A stretch of DNA of 64,000 nucleotides from JAFMJV01 sp963814315 (GTDB lineage: Bacteria > Chloroflexota > Limnocylindria > Limnocylindrales > CSP1-4), in the NCBI GenBank assembly GCA_963814315.1, contig CAWFCG010000001.1, positions 124,001-188,000 on the forward strand. The letters run 5' to 3'. Positions 33,257-41,716 of the stretch are shown here, in pieces. The notes beneath the pieces are model-generated. The model was not told the DNA's origin. It did not search any database and saw only the letters and a program-made list of their open reading frames with translations. Each line of letters starts with the position of its first letter. The first letter of the stretch is position 1. The translations under genes were made by a program, and so were the position numbers.

Positions 33257-34705
33257 ATGCGAGAACCTCGACACGTGCGGATCGCCATCATCGGCGCCGG
33301 CAGCATCGTCTTCACCAAGACGCTCATCCGCGATGTCCTGGCCGGGCCGGTCAGGGACGTGGAATTCGTGTTGATGGATCCGTCCACCCGGCGGACGCCA
33401 TTGCTGAAGCGGTGGGCCGAACGACTGATCGAGGCGCACGGCGTTCCGGCGACGGTCACGGTCGAGACCGACCAGGCCGCGGCCATCAGGGGCGCTGACT
33501 ACGTCATCACCACCTTCCAGATCGGGGGGCTCCGCGCCACCGAGCTTGACTACCAGGTCCCCTTGAAGTACGGCGTGGACCAGTGCATCGGCGATACGTT
33601 GGCGCCAGGTGGAATCTTCCGAGCCCTTCGCGGGATCCCGGTCGCTCGGGCGGTCGTCGGTGACATCGGAGCCCACGCCCCCCGTGCGCTGCTACTGAAC
33701 TACGCCAACCCGATGGACATGATCTGCTGGGTGCTCGACGACCCTGCCGTGCCCTCAGTCGGGCTCTGCCACGGCACACAGGTGACACTCGACCTCATCG
33801 CCGGCTACACCGGCGTGCCCCGCGACGAGATCGACTTCCGGGCCGCTGGCATCAACCACATGAGCTGGTTCGTCCAACTCGAACACCGCGGCAGGGATCT
33901 CTATCCGCTGCTGCGGGAACGCTTCGAGGAGCCCGAGTTCTACGTCAATGAGAAGGTCCGTGGCGAGATGCTCCGCCACTTCGGCTACTTCATGACCGAA
34001 TCGACCGGACACCTCTCGGAGTACCTTCCCTACTTCCGAAGATCACCGGAAGCGCTGGCGCTGTACTGCGATCGGCCGGCCTTCGGCGGCGAGAGCGGAG
34101 CCTTGGTGCGCTGGACCCGTTTGGTCGCGGCGCAGTACACCGATGACGATGTGCTGCACGAGGGTGGCGTCGAACTGCCCGAGCGCAGCCACGAGTACGG
34201 CCCACGCATCATCGAAGCGATCGAGACTGGCGTGCCCTTCCACTTCCAGGGGAACCGCATCAACCGTGGTGCGATCCCGAACCTGCCCAGCGATGCCTGT
34301 ATCGAGGGGCCCATGTATGCCGATGGCGGCGGTCTCCATTCGGTCCAGGTCGGGGACCTGCCGGCACAGTGCGCGGCCCTGAACCTGACCAACATCAACG
34401 TACAGCGACTGGCCGTCAAGGCGGGCACGGCGGGCGACCCGGAGGCCGTCGTGCACGCCCTCGCGCTGGACCCGCTGACCAGCGCCGTGCTCACGTTGCG
34501 CCAGATCCGCGAGATGGCCTCCGACATGCTCGAGTCACAGCGCGAATGGCTGCCGCAGTTCGAAGGTAAGTCGATCAGGCCGGTACCGATCATCTCCATC
34601 CCATCGGACGTCGTGCCAGCGGAGGTCCCCATCGACCCTGCGCTGTCGGTGGCGCAGCGCTTCGGTGACGTTCTCAATCCCAAGGACCCAGGTACCGACA
34701 CCTGA
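33257..34705 (+). CDS. Glycoside hydrolase family 4, copy 2
   Basis: 482 residues from ATG 33257 (GGAGGAGAT upstream). GH4 residues are intact: VRIAIIGAGSIVFTKTLIRD, LLNYANPMDMI (147-157), Cys171-His172 in GLCHGTQ and His201 in GINHMSW. It is about 50 residues longer than copy 1 and clearly a different subfamily, closer to MelA/AglA-type enzymes. As the last gene of the ribose-type ABC operon it probably cleaves the imported glycoside inside the cell. Confidence 0.92.
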   Translation: MREPRHVRIAIIGAGSIVFTKTLIRDVLAGPVRDVEFVLMDPSTRRTPLLKRWAERLIEAHGVPATVTVETDQAAAIRGADYVITTFQIGGLRATELDYQVPLKYGVDQCIGDTLAPGGIFRALRGIPVARAVVGDIGAHAPRALLLNYANPMDMICWVLDDPAVPSVGLCHGTQVTLDLIAGYTGVPRDEIDFRAAGINHMSWFVQLEHRGRDLYPLLRERFEEPEFYVNEKVRGEMLRHFGYFMTESTGHLSEYLPYFRRSPEALALYCDRPAFGGESGALVRWTRLVAAQYTDDDVLHEGGVELPERSHEYGPRIIEAIETGVPFHFQGNRINRGAIPNLPSDACIEGPMYADGGGLHSVQVGDLPAQCAALNLTNINVQRLAVKAGTAGDPEAVVHALALDPLTSAVLTLRQIREMASDMLESQREWLPQFEGKSIRPVPIISIPSDVVPAEVPIDPALSVAQRFGDVLNPKDPGTDT

Positions 34706-34748
34706 CGCGCGGGGGCGGCCGGCGATGGCGCGGACTGCCCCAACGACG

Positions 34749-34805
34749 TTGACACGAGTGGCATGATGAGGACCGGACGTCCGTACGTCCCGATGTTCCG
34801 ATGTG
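34749..34805 (+). promoter_or_regulatory. Promoter/operator of the third sugar ABC operon
   Basis: TTGACAC (34749-34755), seven bases, ATGATGA (34763-34769), then 8-bp units ACGTCCGT, ACGTCCCG, ATGTTCCG and ATGTGACG (34777-34808). The palindrome CGGACGTCCG lies at 34774-34783. Same architecture as at 23814 and 29489. Confidence 0.7.
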
Positions 34806-34847
34806 ACGCCGCCGGCGGACCCGGATACATGGAGGAGGTCAGTACCC

Positions 34848-36083
34848 ATGACCAAGCGTTTCTCAGGAGTCGTGGCACTCGGGGCCGCGGGCCTGCTGGC
34901 TGCCGCTGGCGCAGTGCCGGTGGCCGCCCAGGATGCCACTAGCATCGAGATGATCGCAGCCCAATACACCGATGCCATGCAGCCCTACTTCGATGATCTG
35001 GCAAGCCGGTTCATGGAAGAGAACCCGGACGTCGACGTCACCGTCCAGGTGGTCAACTGGAATGACATCGACCAGGTCGTGACGACACGCATCGCCACCG
35101 GCGAGCCGCCGGACATCGCCAACCTCAACTACTTCGCTGCCTTCGCAGCGGACGACCTGCTGTACCCCGCGGACCAGATCGTGGATGAGGCGACCGTGGC
35201 CGACCTGATCCAGACCTTCCGCGACAACTCCAAGTACGACGGCATCGAATACGCCGTGCCGGACCTCGCATCTGACCGCCTGTTCTTCTTCAACAAAGCC
35301 ATCCTTGAGACCGCCGGCGTGGAGCCGCCGACGACCTGGAGCGAGGTCAAGGCCGTCTGTCAGGCCATCCTCGACACGCAGCCCGGCGTCGTGCCGCTGG
35401 CACTCCCGTTGGGTCCCGAGGAGGCCCAGGCTGAGTTCCTCATCTGGGCTGGTGGCAACGGCGGCCAGTATTTCGACGGCCAGGACTGGGTCGTCAACTC
35501 GGCTGAGAACCTGGCCACGCTGGACTTCCTCCAGGAGTTGGTCGACATGGGCTGCACGCAGCCGAACCCCGGTTCCTTCAACCGCACCGAGGGCGCCTTC
35601 CAACTCTTTGGCCAGGGCGTGGTGGGCATGCTCAACGGCGCCATCTTCCTGCCCGGTGAGCTTGAGAACACCTACCAGAGCGACGTCGACTGGGGCGTGG
35701 TCCCCTTCCCGGCCGCCGACGGCAAGGAGTCCATCACGCTGGGCGTGCAGGACTACTTCTTCGGCTTCAAGAAGGACGGCAACCAGGAGGCTGTCCAGAA
35801 GTTCCTGAGCTTCCTCTACCAGCCAGAGAACTACGCGGCCTTCCTCGAGGCGGCCGGCGGCTTCCTGCCGGCGACCATCTCCGCTGGTGAGGCCATGTCG
35901 GCGGACCCCTTCCTGGCACCGTTCATCGAGGTCCTGCCCTCAGCCATCTTCTACCCCTCCGACCAGGCTGCCTGGGGCTCCGTCCAGGGCGCTATCCAGG
36001 ACGGCATCGGCGCGGCCTTCGTGCCCGGGGCTGACAAGCAGGCCATCCTCGACGAGATCAACGCGGTCGGCGAAGCAGGCTGA
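34848..36083 (+). CDS. Extracellular sugar-binding protein of ABC transporter (family 1)
   Basis: 411 residues from ATG 34848 (GGAGGAGG ten bases upstream). The signal peptide is MTKRFSGVVALGAAGLLAAA then GAVPVAAQD. Family 1 landmarks: RFMEENPDVDVTVQVVNWND, GEPPDIANLNYF, DRLFFFNKAILE and GVVPFPAADGKES. It is separated from its permeases by a hairpin, which usually makes the binding protein more abundant than the membrane parts. Confidence 0.92.
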   Translation: MTKRFSGVVALGAAGLLAAAGAVPVAAQDATSIEMIAAQYTDAMQPYFDDLASRFMEENPDVDVTVQVVNWNDIDQVVTTRIATGEPPDIANLNYFAAFAADDLLYPADQIVDEATVADLIQTFRDNSKYDGIEYAVPDLASDRLFFFNKAILETAGVEPPTTWSEVKAVCQAILDTQPGVVPLALPLGPEEAQAEFLIWAGGNGGQYFDGQDWVVNSAENLATLDFLQELVDMGCTQPNPGSFNRTEGAFQLFGQGVVGMLNGAIFLPGELENTYQSDVDWGVVPFPAADGKESITLGVQDYFFGFKKDGNQEAVQKFLSFLYQPENYAAFLEAAGGFLPATISAGEAMSADPFLAPFIEVLPSAIFYPSDQAAWGSVQGAIQDGIGAAFVPGADKQAILDEINAVGEAG

Positions 36084-36109
36084 TCGAACCCGTCACGATT
36101 GACTAGCAT

Positions 36110-36152
36110 GCGAGGGTCCCAGCCAGACACGGTTGGGGCCCTCGCTCTTCTT
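36110..36152 (+). terminator. Attenuating hairpin between binding protein and permease genes
   Basis: GCGAGGGTCCC (36110-36120) pairs with GGGGCCCTCGC (36135-36145) apart from one position, followed by TCTTCTTCC. A leaky terminator here would lower permease expression relative to the binding protein. The permease ribosome site GGAGGG follows directly. Confidence 0.6.
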
Positions 36153-36166
36153 CCTCGGAGGGATCC

Positions 36167-37099
36167 GTGAGCCAGGCACGCGTCGCGCCCGTCGACAAGC
36201 CACCCGTCGCGGCGCCGCCCGGGCGACGGCGGCTGCCGGATCTCGGCCCGCTGCCCTGGATCGGCCCGGCCCTGCTGCTCATCTTCGCGGTCGTGCTTTG
36301 GCCGGCTTTCGAGATGGCCCGCACGTCGGTGCTGGAGATCAGCCGCTCCGGTCTGGCCAAGGGCTTCATCGGCTTGGAGAACTTCGAACGCCTCTTCGCC
36401 GACCCCGACTTCATGGGCATCCTCACCCGCACGTTGGCATGGGTGGTGATCGTCGTCAGCGTCACCATCCTTGTTTCGTTGGCACTGGCGTCACTGCTCA
36501 ACGCCGCCTTCCCCGGCCGACGCCTGGTGCGCTGGGCGTTGATCATCCCGTGGGCGGCATCGGTGGTCATGACCGCCACCATCTGGCGCTGGATGCTCGA
36601 CGGCTTCTACGGGATCATCAACCGCATCCTGCTTGACCTGGGACTGCTGTCTGGCCCCATCAATGACTGGCTGGGCAACCCCTCGAGCGCCTTCATCTGG
36701 CTCATGTTCGTGGCCATCTTCGTGTCACTGCCGTTCACCACCTACGTGCTGTTGGCCGGACTGCAGTCCATCCCCAAGGACATCTACGAGGCCGGTGAGG
36801 TCGACGGCGCGACCGGTTGGCACAGCTACGTCAGCCTCACCTTGCCGCTGCTCCGACCGGCGCTGCTGGTGGCCGCGATCATCAACATGATCAACGTCTT
36901 CAACCAGTTCCCCATCATCTGGGCAATGACCCGCGGCGGTCCCGGTTCGCTCACCGACACGACCACCACACACATGTACAAGCTGGCCTTCCAGCTGCTC
37001 GATGTGGGCCAGTCGGCCGCCATGGCCGTGGTCAACTTCGGCGTCATCCTCCTCTTCGTGCTGCTCTACTTGCGCTTCGTCGATTGGCGGAGGGCGTGA
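36167..37099 (+). CDS. Sugar ABC transporter permease (MalF type)
   Basis: 310 residues from GTG 36167 with GGAGGG upstream. Six membrane segments, beginning PALLLIFAVVLWPAFEMA; EAA loop KDIYEAGEVDGATGWHSYVS. The short proline-rich leader is cytoplasmic. It pairs with the MalG-type protein encoded two bases further on. No ATPase gene is in the operon. Confidence 0.92.
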   Translation: MSQARVAPVDKPPVAAPPGRRRLPDLGPLPWIGPALLLIFAVVLWPAFEMARTSVLEISRSGLAKGFIGLENFERLFADPDFMGILTRTLAWVVIVVSVTILVSLALASLLNAAFPGRRLVRWALIIPWAASVVMTATIWRWMLDGFYGIINRILLDLGLLSGPINDWLGNPSSAFIWLMFVAIFVSLPFTTYVLLAGLQSIPKDIYEAGEVDGATGWHSYVSLTLPLLRPALLVAAIINMINVFNQFPIIWAMTRGGPGSLTDTTTTHMYKLAFQLLDVGQSAAMAVVNFGVILLFVLLYLRFVDWRRA

Positions 37100-37100
37100 C

Positions 37101-37967
37101 GTGACCACGATGCAGTCGCGACCGCGAACTCCGACCATCAAGAAGGCCCTGCTAGCGGGCATCGGCGCCCTGGTCGCCTTCTTCTTCATGGCGCCCTACA
37201 TCCAGATGTTCATCACCGCGTTGTCGCCGGCGAACGAGCTGGTCTCGGTCCCCGCGAAGTACCTGCCGTCGCGCTTCGAGTTCTCCAACTTCATCACGGT
37301 CTGGGAGGAGGCGCCGCTGTGGGGCTACCTCCGAAGCAGCCTCATCATCTCCATCTTCGCCACGCTGCTGGTGTTGATCGTGTCGCTGCCGGCGGCGTAC
37401 TACACGGCACGCTATCGCTATCGCGGCCGACTGTTGTTCCTGTTGCTGGTTCTGATCACACAGATGTTCGCGCCGACTGCGCTGGTGATCGGCATCTACC
37501 GTGAGTTCGTCGCCATCGGCAGCGTCTTCCCGGCCGCCGGCGTCAACACCTACCTGGCACTGATCATCGTCAACGCCGCCTTCAACCTGGCCTTCTCCAC
37601 CTGGATCATGGTGGCCTACTTCTCGACCATCCCGGTCGAGCTGGAAGAAGCCGCGTCGATCGATGGTGCCTCCCGCCTGGGGGTGCTGCGCCGGGTCACG
37701 TTACCCTTGGCGCTGCCGGGCATCATCACTGCGGTCATCTTCACCTTCATCGCCGCCTGGAACGAGTTCGTCATCGCCTTGACGCTGGCGCAGTCGGCCG
37801 ATATCCATCCGCTCACTGTGGGTGTCACCACCTTCATCGGCCAGTACCGGGTGGAGTGGCAGTACCTCTTCACCTCCTCGCTCATCGCCATCGTGCCGGT
37901 GGTCATCCTCTTCATCATCATCGAGAAATGGCTCGTCGGCGGCCTCACCGCCGGCAGCATCAAGTAG
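37101..37967 (+). CDS. Carbohydrate ABC transporter permease (MalG type)
   Basis: 288 residues from GTG 37101; ATG 37110 is an alternative. Six membrane segments, and the EAA loop ELEEAASIDGASRLGVLRRV. The C-terminus GLTAGSIK is typical of the family. The next gene starts on the base after its stop codon, so the amidohydrolase is surely co-translated. Confidence 0.92.
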   Translation: MTTMQSRPRTPTIKKALLAGIGALVAFFFMAPYIQMFITALSPANELVSVPAKYLPSRFEFSNFITVWEEAPLWGYLRSSLIISIFATLLVLIVSLPAAYYTARYRYRGRLLFLLLVLITQMFAPTALVIGIYREFVAIGSVFPAAGVNTYLALIIVNAAFNLAFSTWIMVAYFSTIPVELEEAASIDGASRLGVLRRVTLPLALPGIITAVIFTFIAAWNEFVIALTLAQSADIHPLTVGVTTFIGQYRVEWQYLFTSSLIAIVPVVILFIIIEKWLVGGLTAGSIK

Positions 37968-39047
37968 ATGCGCCTCTCCGACTACCGGCCGCTGAGCAAG
38001 CTGCGACTGCCAGAACACCTGATCGAGAAGCCACGCTTTGGGGTGGTCGATGCGCACAACCACCTGGGGCCGACCTTCAGCCAAGGCTGGCACGCCCGAC
38101 CTGTCTCCGAGCTGTTAGCGGCACTGGACGAGGCCGGCGTGGAGGCCATCGTCGACCTTGATGGTGGCCAGGGTGAGGCCTTCAGCCAGCACTTCGCCAA
38201 GTACGCCGGCGCGCACCCGACGCGTTTCGCGCATGTGGCGCAGATGGCCTACGAGGAGTGGGCGGAGCGTGCCGATTTCGGCGAGATGGAGGCAACGCGC
38301 TTCGAAGATGCTGTGGGTCGTGGCGCGGTCGGTATCAAGGCTTGGAAGCCACTAGGCCTGCGGGCGCGCGATCCTGATGGCGCGGTCGTGCCGGTCGACG
38401 ATCCGCGCCTGGACCCCGTGTGGGCGGTGGGCGCCAGGACGGGCGCGGTGATCATCGTCCACGTGGCCGATCCCATCGCCTTCTTCGACCGCCTCGACGA
38501 GCACAACGAGCGTTGGGAGGAGCTCCAGGCCCATCCCGACTGGCACTTCTGGCCGCCGCGAGCAGCGACTGGCGGGGCGGGCGAGGCGGGCGAGGTGAGC
38601 GGGGCTGGTTTCGCGAGCTTCGATGAGATCATCGCGGCCTTCGAGCGGGTGGTCGCCCGCCACCCCGACACGACGTTCATCGGTGCCCACGTGGGCTGCG
38701 CCTCGGAGGACCTGGCGCTGGTCTCGGGCATGCTGGACCGCAATCCGAACCTCTATGTCGACATCTCGGCGCGCATCAGCGAGCTGGGTCGGCAGCCGTA
38801 CACGGCACGCGAGTTCTTCCTCAAGTACGCCGATCGCATCCTGTTCGGGACTGACTTCGGCTACGACCCCGCCATGTACCGGATCTTCTACCGCTTCCTT
38901 GAGACCTTCGACGAGTCGTTTGACTACGACCTGGACGACTATCCGTCCCAAGGCCGCTGGCAGATCCACGGCATCGGCCTGCCCGACGAGGTGCTGAAGA
39001 AGGTCTACGCCGACAACGCGAGGCGCATCCTGCTCAAGAGCCGGTGA
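37968..39047 (+). CDS. Amidohydrolase family 2 metal-dependent hydrolase
   Basis: 359 residues from ATG 37968, directly abutting the permease. TIM-barrel landmarks: FGVVDAHNHLGPT (first metal His pair), VIIVHVADPIAF, TFIGAHVGCASEDLAL and ILFGTDFGYDP (final Asp). The branch includes decarboxylases and lactonases; the strict link with a sugar transporter suggests a sugar lactone or sugar-derived substrate, which is inference. Confidence 0.82.
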   Translation: MRLSDYRPLSKLRLPEHLIEKPRFGVVDAHNHLGPTFSQGWHARPVSELLAALDEAGVEAIVDLDGGQGEAFSQHFAKYAGAHPTRFAHVAQMAYEEWAERADFGEMEATRFEDAVGRGAVGIKAWKPLGLRARDPDGAVVPVDDPRLDPVWAVGARTGAVIIVHVADPIAFFDRLDEHNERWEELQAHPDWHFWPPRAATGGAGEAGEVSGAGFASFDEIIAAFERVVARHPDTTFIGAHVGCASEDLALVSGMLDRNPNLYVDISARISELGRQPYTAREFFLKYADRILFGTDFGYDPAMYRIFYRFLETFDESFDYDLDDYPSQGRWQIHGIGLPDEVLKKVYADNARRILLKSR

Positions 39048-39082
39048 CCGCTTCTATCGTTCACTCAGTGGTATCAATTCGA

Positions 39083-39112
39083 TTGGACATCGACTCTAAG
39101 GCATCGTAGCCT
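39083..39112 (+). promoter_or_regulatory. Promoter of the sulfurtransferase gene
   Basis: TTGGAC (39083-39088), an 18-base spacer and TAGCCT (39107-39112), followed by a leader with its own ribosome site. The pattern agrees with the tRNA-Glu promoter and with the promoter at 63222. Confidence 0.5.
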
Positions 39113-39173
39113 CTCTCTGACGACAACGGGGGCTGAGCGGGTCGAAGTGGGCCCGATGATGAGGAGCGATGCC

Positions 39174-40049
39174 ATGTCCGACTACGCCAAGCCTGCCGCC
39201 CTGGTGAGCGCCGAGTGGGCACAGCAGCACCTCGACGACCCGTCGGTGCGCTTCGTCGAGGTCGACGTCGATACCGAGGCATACCGCCAGGGCCACCTCC
39301 CCAGCGCAGTCGGCTGGAACTGGCAGACGCAGCTGTCCGACGGCATCCGACGGGACATCGTCAGTAGCGATGAGCTAGCAGAGCTGCTCTCGGTCTCCGG
39401 CATCGGCCCTGACACGCATGTCGTGTTCTACGGGGACAACCACGACTGGTTCGCGGCCTGGGCTTACTGGCAGCTTCGGCTGCACGGCGTGGAGCGTGTC
39501 AGCCTGCTCGACGGCGGCCGGGCCTACTGGCTGGCGAATGGTCTGCCCCTCACCGTCGAGGTGCCCGCCTATGCCCCTACCGGCATCACGCTACCCCAGC
39601 CCGACTTCTCCACCCGAGCCTTCCAGCGTGACATCCTCGAGCAGCTGGGTGACGCCGATCTGGCGCTCGTCGATGTGCGCTCGCCGGCCGAGTTCAGTGG
39701 TGAGGTGCTGGCGCCTCCCGGCATGAGCGAGTCGGCGCAGCGTGGCGGGCACATCCCGGGTGCAGCGTCCGCCCCGTGGGCGCAGACGGTCAACGAGGAC
39801 GGGACGTTCCGGTCGGCCGATGAGTTGCGCGAGCACTTTGCTGCCATGGGCGTGACCGCCGACCGTGACGTGGTGACCTACTGCCGGATCGGAGAGCGCT
39901 CGAGTCACACCTGGTTCGTGCTGCACGAGCTGCTCGGCTACGAGCGTGTGCGCAACTACGACGGCTCCTGGACCGAGTGGGGCTCGGTCATCGGCGTCCC
40001 CATCGAGAACCCCAGCGCGGTCGCGGCGCGAGAGGCGAGCGCGGTCTAG
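39174..40049 (+). CDS. Thiosulfate/3-mercaptopyruvate sulfurtransferase (two rhodanese domains)
   Basis: 291 residues from ATG 39174 (GAGGAGC seven bases upstream). Two rhodanese domains of about 130 residues; the second carries the active loop VTYCRIGERSSHTW with Cys237, and the CRxGxRS form points to thiosulfate as donor. The first domain is inactive, as is usual. It moves sulfane sulfur to cyanide or protein acceptors. A nearby lipA makes a sulfur-supply role conceivable but unproven. It overlaps the convergent PNPOx gene by four bases. Confidence 0.92.
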   Translation: MSDYAKPAALVSAEWAQQHLDDPSVRFVEVDVDTEAYRQGHLPSAVGWNWQTQLSDGIRRDIVSSDELAELLSVSGIGPDTHVVFYGDNHDWFAAWAYWQLRLHGVERVSLLDGGRAYWLANGLPLTVEVPAYAPTGITLPQPDFSTRAFQRDILEQLGDADLALVDVRSPAEFSGEVLAPPGMSESAQRGGHIPGAASAPWAQTVNEDGTFRSADELREHFAAMGVTADRDVVTYCRIGERSSHTWFVLHELLGYERVRNYDGSWTEWGSVIGVPIENPSAVAAREASAV

Positions 40050-40651
40050 TCCGATCGTGGATCCGGGTCGCCGGGATCGGCGGTGCCAGTCTCCTGGCCG
40101 CCGGACTCCGAGTCTCCGGGATCCACGTCGCTCGGATCCGGGTCGCTCGGATCCATGTAGAAGGTGAACATACGCTCGGCATCGATTCTCGCATAGGCCA
40201 CGCCAGAATCGAGGAACCGCTCCCAGTCGGGACCGTAGCGGGGCAGGTAGATGTCGAGCAGGGTCCTGCGGAACCCCGCCTGCTCCGACGCCGCAACGTC
40301 GATCTCCACGGCTTGGCCATGCGTCGTAGCAGAGAGTTCCTCGGCCGGTAGGTAGGTGGCGCTCACCTGCGGTCGCCGGCGGATGTGCCGGAAGCGCAGG
40401 GACTCCGGCGCCGAGCCGAAGTACCAGTCTCCGCGGTAGAAGATGCCGTCGACAGGGCCGGCGATGGGGCGGCCATCGGCGCTGACGGTGGCCAGGGTGA
40501 GCAGGCACATGCCCACCAGTCGGTCGACCAGGTGGTCCGCGGACAGCCGACGCTCGGGCGTGATGATCTCGCGCAGGTGCTGCCCCGCCGCTGCGTAACT
40601 GCGGTCGAGCGTGGCCTGGAGTCGCGCCAGATCCGCGGGTGTCTCGTGCAC
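40046..40651 (-). CDS. Pyridoxamine 5'-phosphate oxidase-fold protein
   Basis: 201 residues from GTG 40649-40651. The split-barrel flavin/F420 fold is indicated by CLLTLATVSADGRPIAGPVD and the GIFYRGDWYFGSAP and RRRPQVSATYLP segments. Residues 165-201 are a low-complexity acidic tail of repeated DPSD/DPGD. The enzyme class ranges from flavin reductases to haem-degrading or F420-dependent enzymes; no finer call is possible. Confidence 0.75.
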   Translation of the reverse strand: MHETPADLARLQATLDRSYAAAGQHLREIITPERRLSADHLVDRLVGMCLLTLATVSADGRPIAGPVDGIFYRGDWYFGSAPESLRFRHIRRRPQVSATYLPAEELSATTHGQAVEIDVAASEQAGFRRTLLDIYLPRYGPDWERFLDSGVAYARIDAERMFTFYMDPSDPDPSDVDPGDSESGGQETGTADPGDPDPRSD

Positions 40652-40665
40652 CGCCCGTCCCCGAG

Positions 40666-41712
40666 CTACGAGCTGGTGGCCAAGCCGTTCGCGGCCAAGG
40701 CAACAGCGCGCGCGTTGCGGTTGCGCTTCGACTCCTCGGGCACCTGGTCGCGGGCGTGATAGGAGGACCGCACCAGTGGACCCGATTCGACGTGCTTGAA
40801 GCCCAGCGCCAGAGCCTCGGCCTTCATCTCGGCGAACTCGTCGGGGTGGACGTAGCGCTCGACCGGGAGGTGCTTCATCGAAGGCCGCAGGTATTGCCCG
40901 AGGGTGAGGATGTCGCAGTCGACCACCCGTAGGTCGCGAAACGCCTGGCTCAGCTCATTCCGCGTCTCGCCCAGGCCGACCATGATGCTCGACTTGGTGT
41001 GCACGGTCCCGGTTCGCCCAGCGATCTCGAGCGCCATGGCTTTGGCATCGGCAAGCACCTGCAGCGATCGGTCGTAGCGTGCGCGCTTGCGGACCGGCTT
41101 CTGAAGCCGCTCGACGGTTTCCACGTTGTGGTTGAGGATGTCGGGAGCCGCCAGCATCACGGTGCGCAGCTCGGCATCGAGGTAGTCGGGGATGAGTACC
41201 TCCACGCCCATGGCGGGACTGCAGCGGCGCATCTCGCGGATGGTCTGGGCGAAGATCCGCGCGCCACCGTCGGACAGGTCGTCCCGACACACGCTGGTGA
41301 CGACGACGTGCTCAAGGCCCATGACAGCAACGGCTTCGGCCACGCGGCGGGGCTCGTCATCGTCATTCCACTCGGGTCGGCCGGTCTTGACCGCGCAGAA
41401 GCCGCAAGCGCGGGTGCAGGTGTCACCCAGGATCATCACGGTGGCGGTGCGCTGCTCCCAACACTCCCCGATGTTGGGACACATGGCCTCTTCACAGACG
41501 GTGTTGAGCGAATGGCCCTTGACGAGGCTCTTCAGCTCCTCGTAGTTGGCGCCGCTGGGCAGCTTGGCTCGGATCCAATCGGGGTGGCGTTGACGGTCAG
41601 GGCCGGTGTGGAGAGCCGAGGCATCCACCGAACCGCCCATGGCGATGCTGAGCGGCTGATGCAGCTCGGGTGGGCCATTGTTGGGGTCGAAGATCGGGAG
41701 TTCTCTGTTCAT
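40666..41712 (-). CDS. lipA: Lipoyl synthase
   Basis: 348 residues from ATG 41710-41712, four bases after the E2 stop. Both iron-sulfur clusters are readable: the auxiliary motif C73-EEAM-C78-PNIGE-C84 and the radical-SAM motif C99-TRA-C103-GF-C106. The C-terminal RNRNARAVALAANGL region near the end is also typical, although the RSSYHA motif is slightly varied (VRSSYHARDQ). It inserts two sulfurs into octanoyl-E2. Coexpression with the E2 gene upstream fits its target. No lipB is in view. Confidence 0.95.
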   Translation of the reverse strand: MNRELPIFDPNNGPPELHQPLSIAMGGSVDASALHTGPDRQRHPDWIRAKLPSGANYEELKSLVKGHSLNTVCEEAMCPNIGECWEQRTATVMILGDTCTRACGFCAVKTGRPEWNDDDEPRRVAEAVAVMGLEHVVVTSVCRDDLSDGGARIFAQTIREMRRCSPAMGVEVLIPDYLDAELRTVMLAAPDILNHNVETVERLQKPVRKRARYDRSLQVLADAKAMALEIAGRTGTVHTKSSIMVGLGETRNELSQAFRDLRVVDCDILTLGQYLRPSMKHLPVERYVHPDEFAEMKAEALALGFKHVESGPLVRSSYHARDQVPEESKRNRNARAVALAANGLATSS

Positions 41713-41716
41713 GGCG

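Noticed and set aside
39147..39173. Earlier start of the sulfurtransferase at 39147
   Set aside because: The GAGGAGC site is correctly spaced for 39174, and the extra residues do not match the rhodanese family start.
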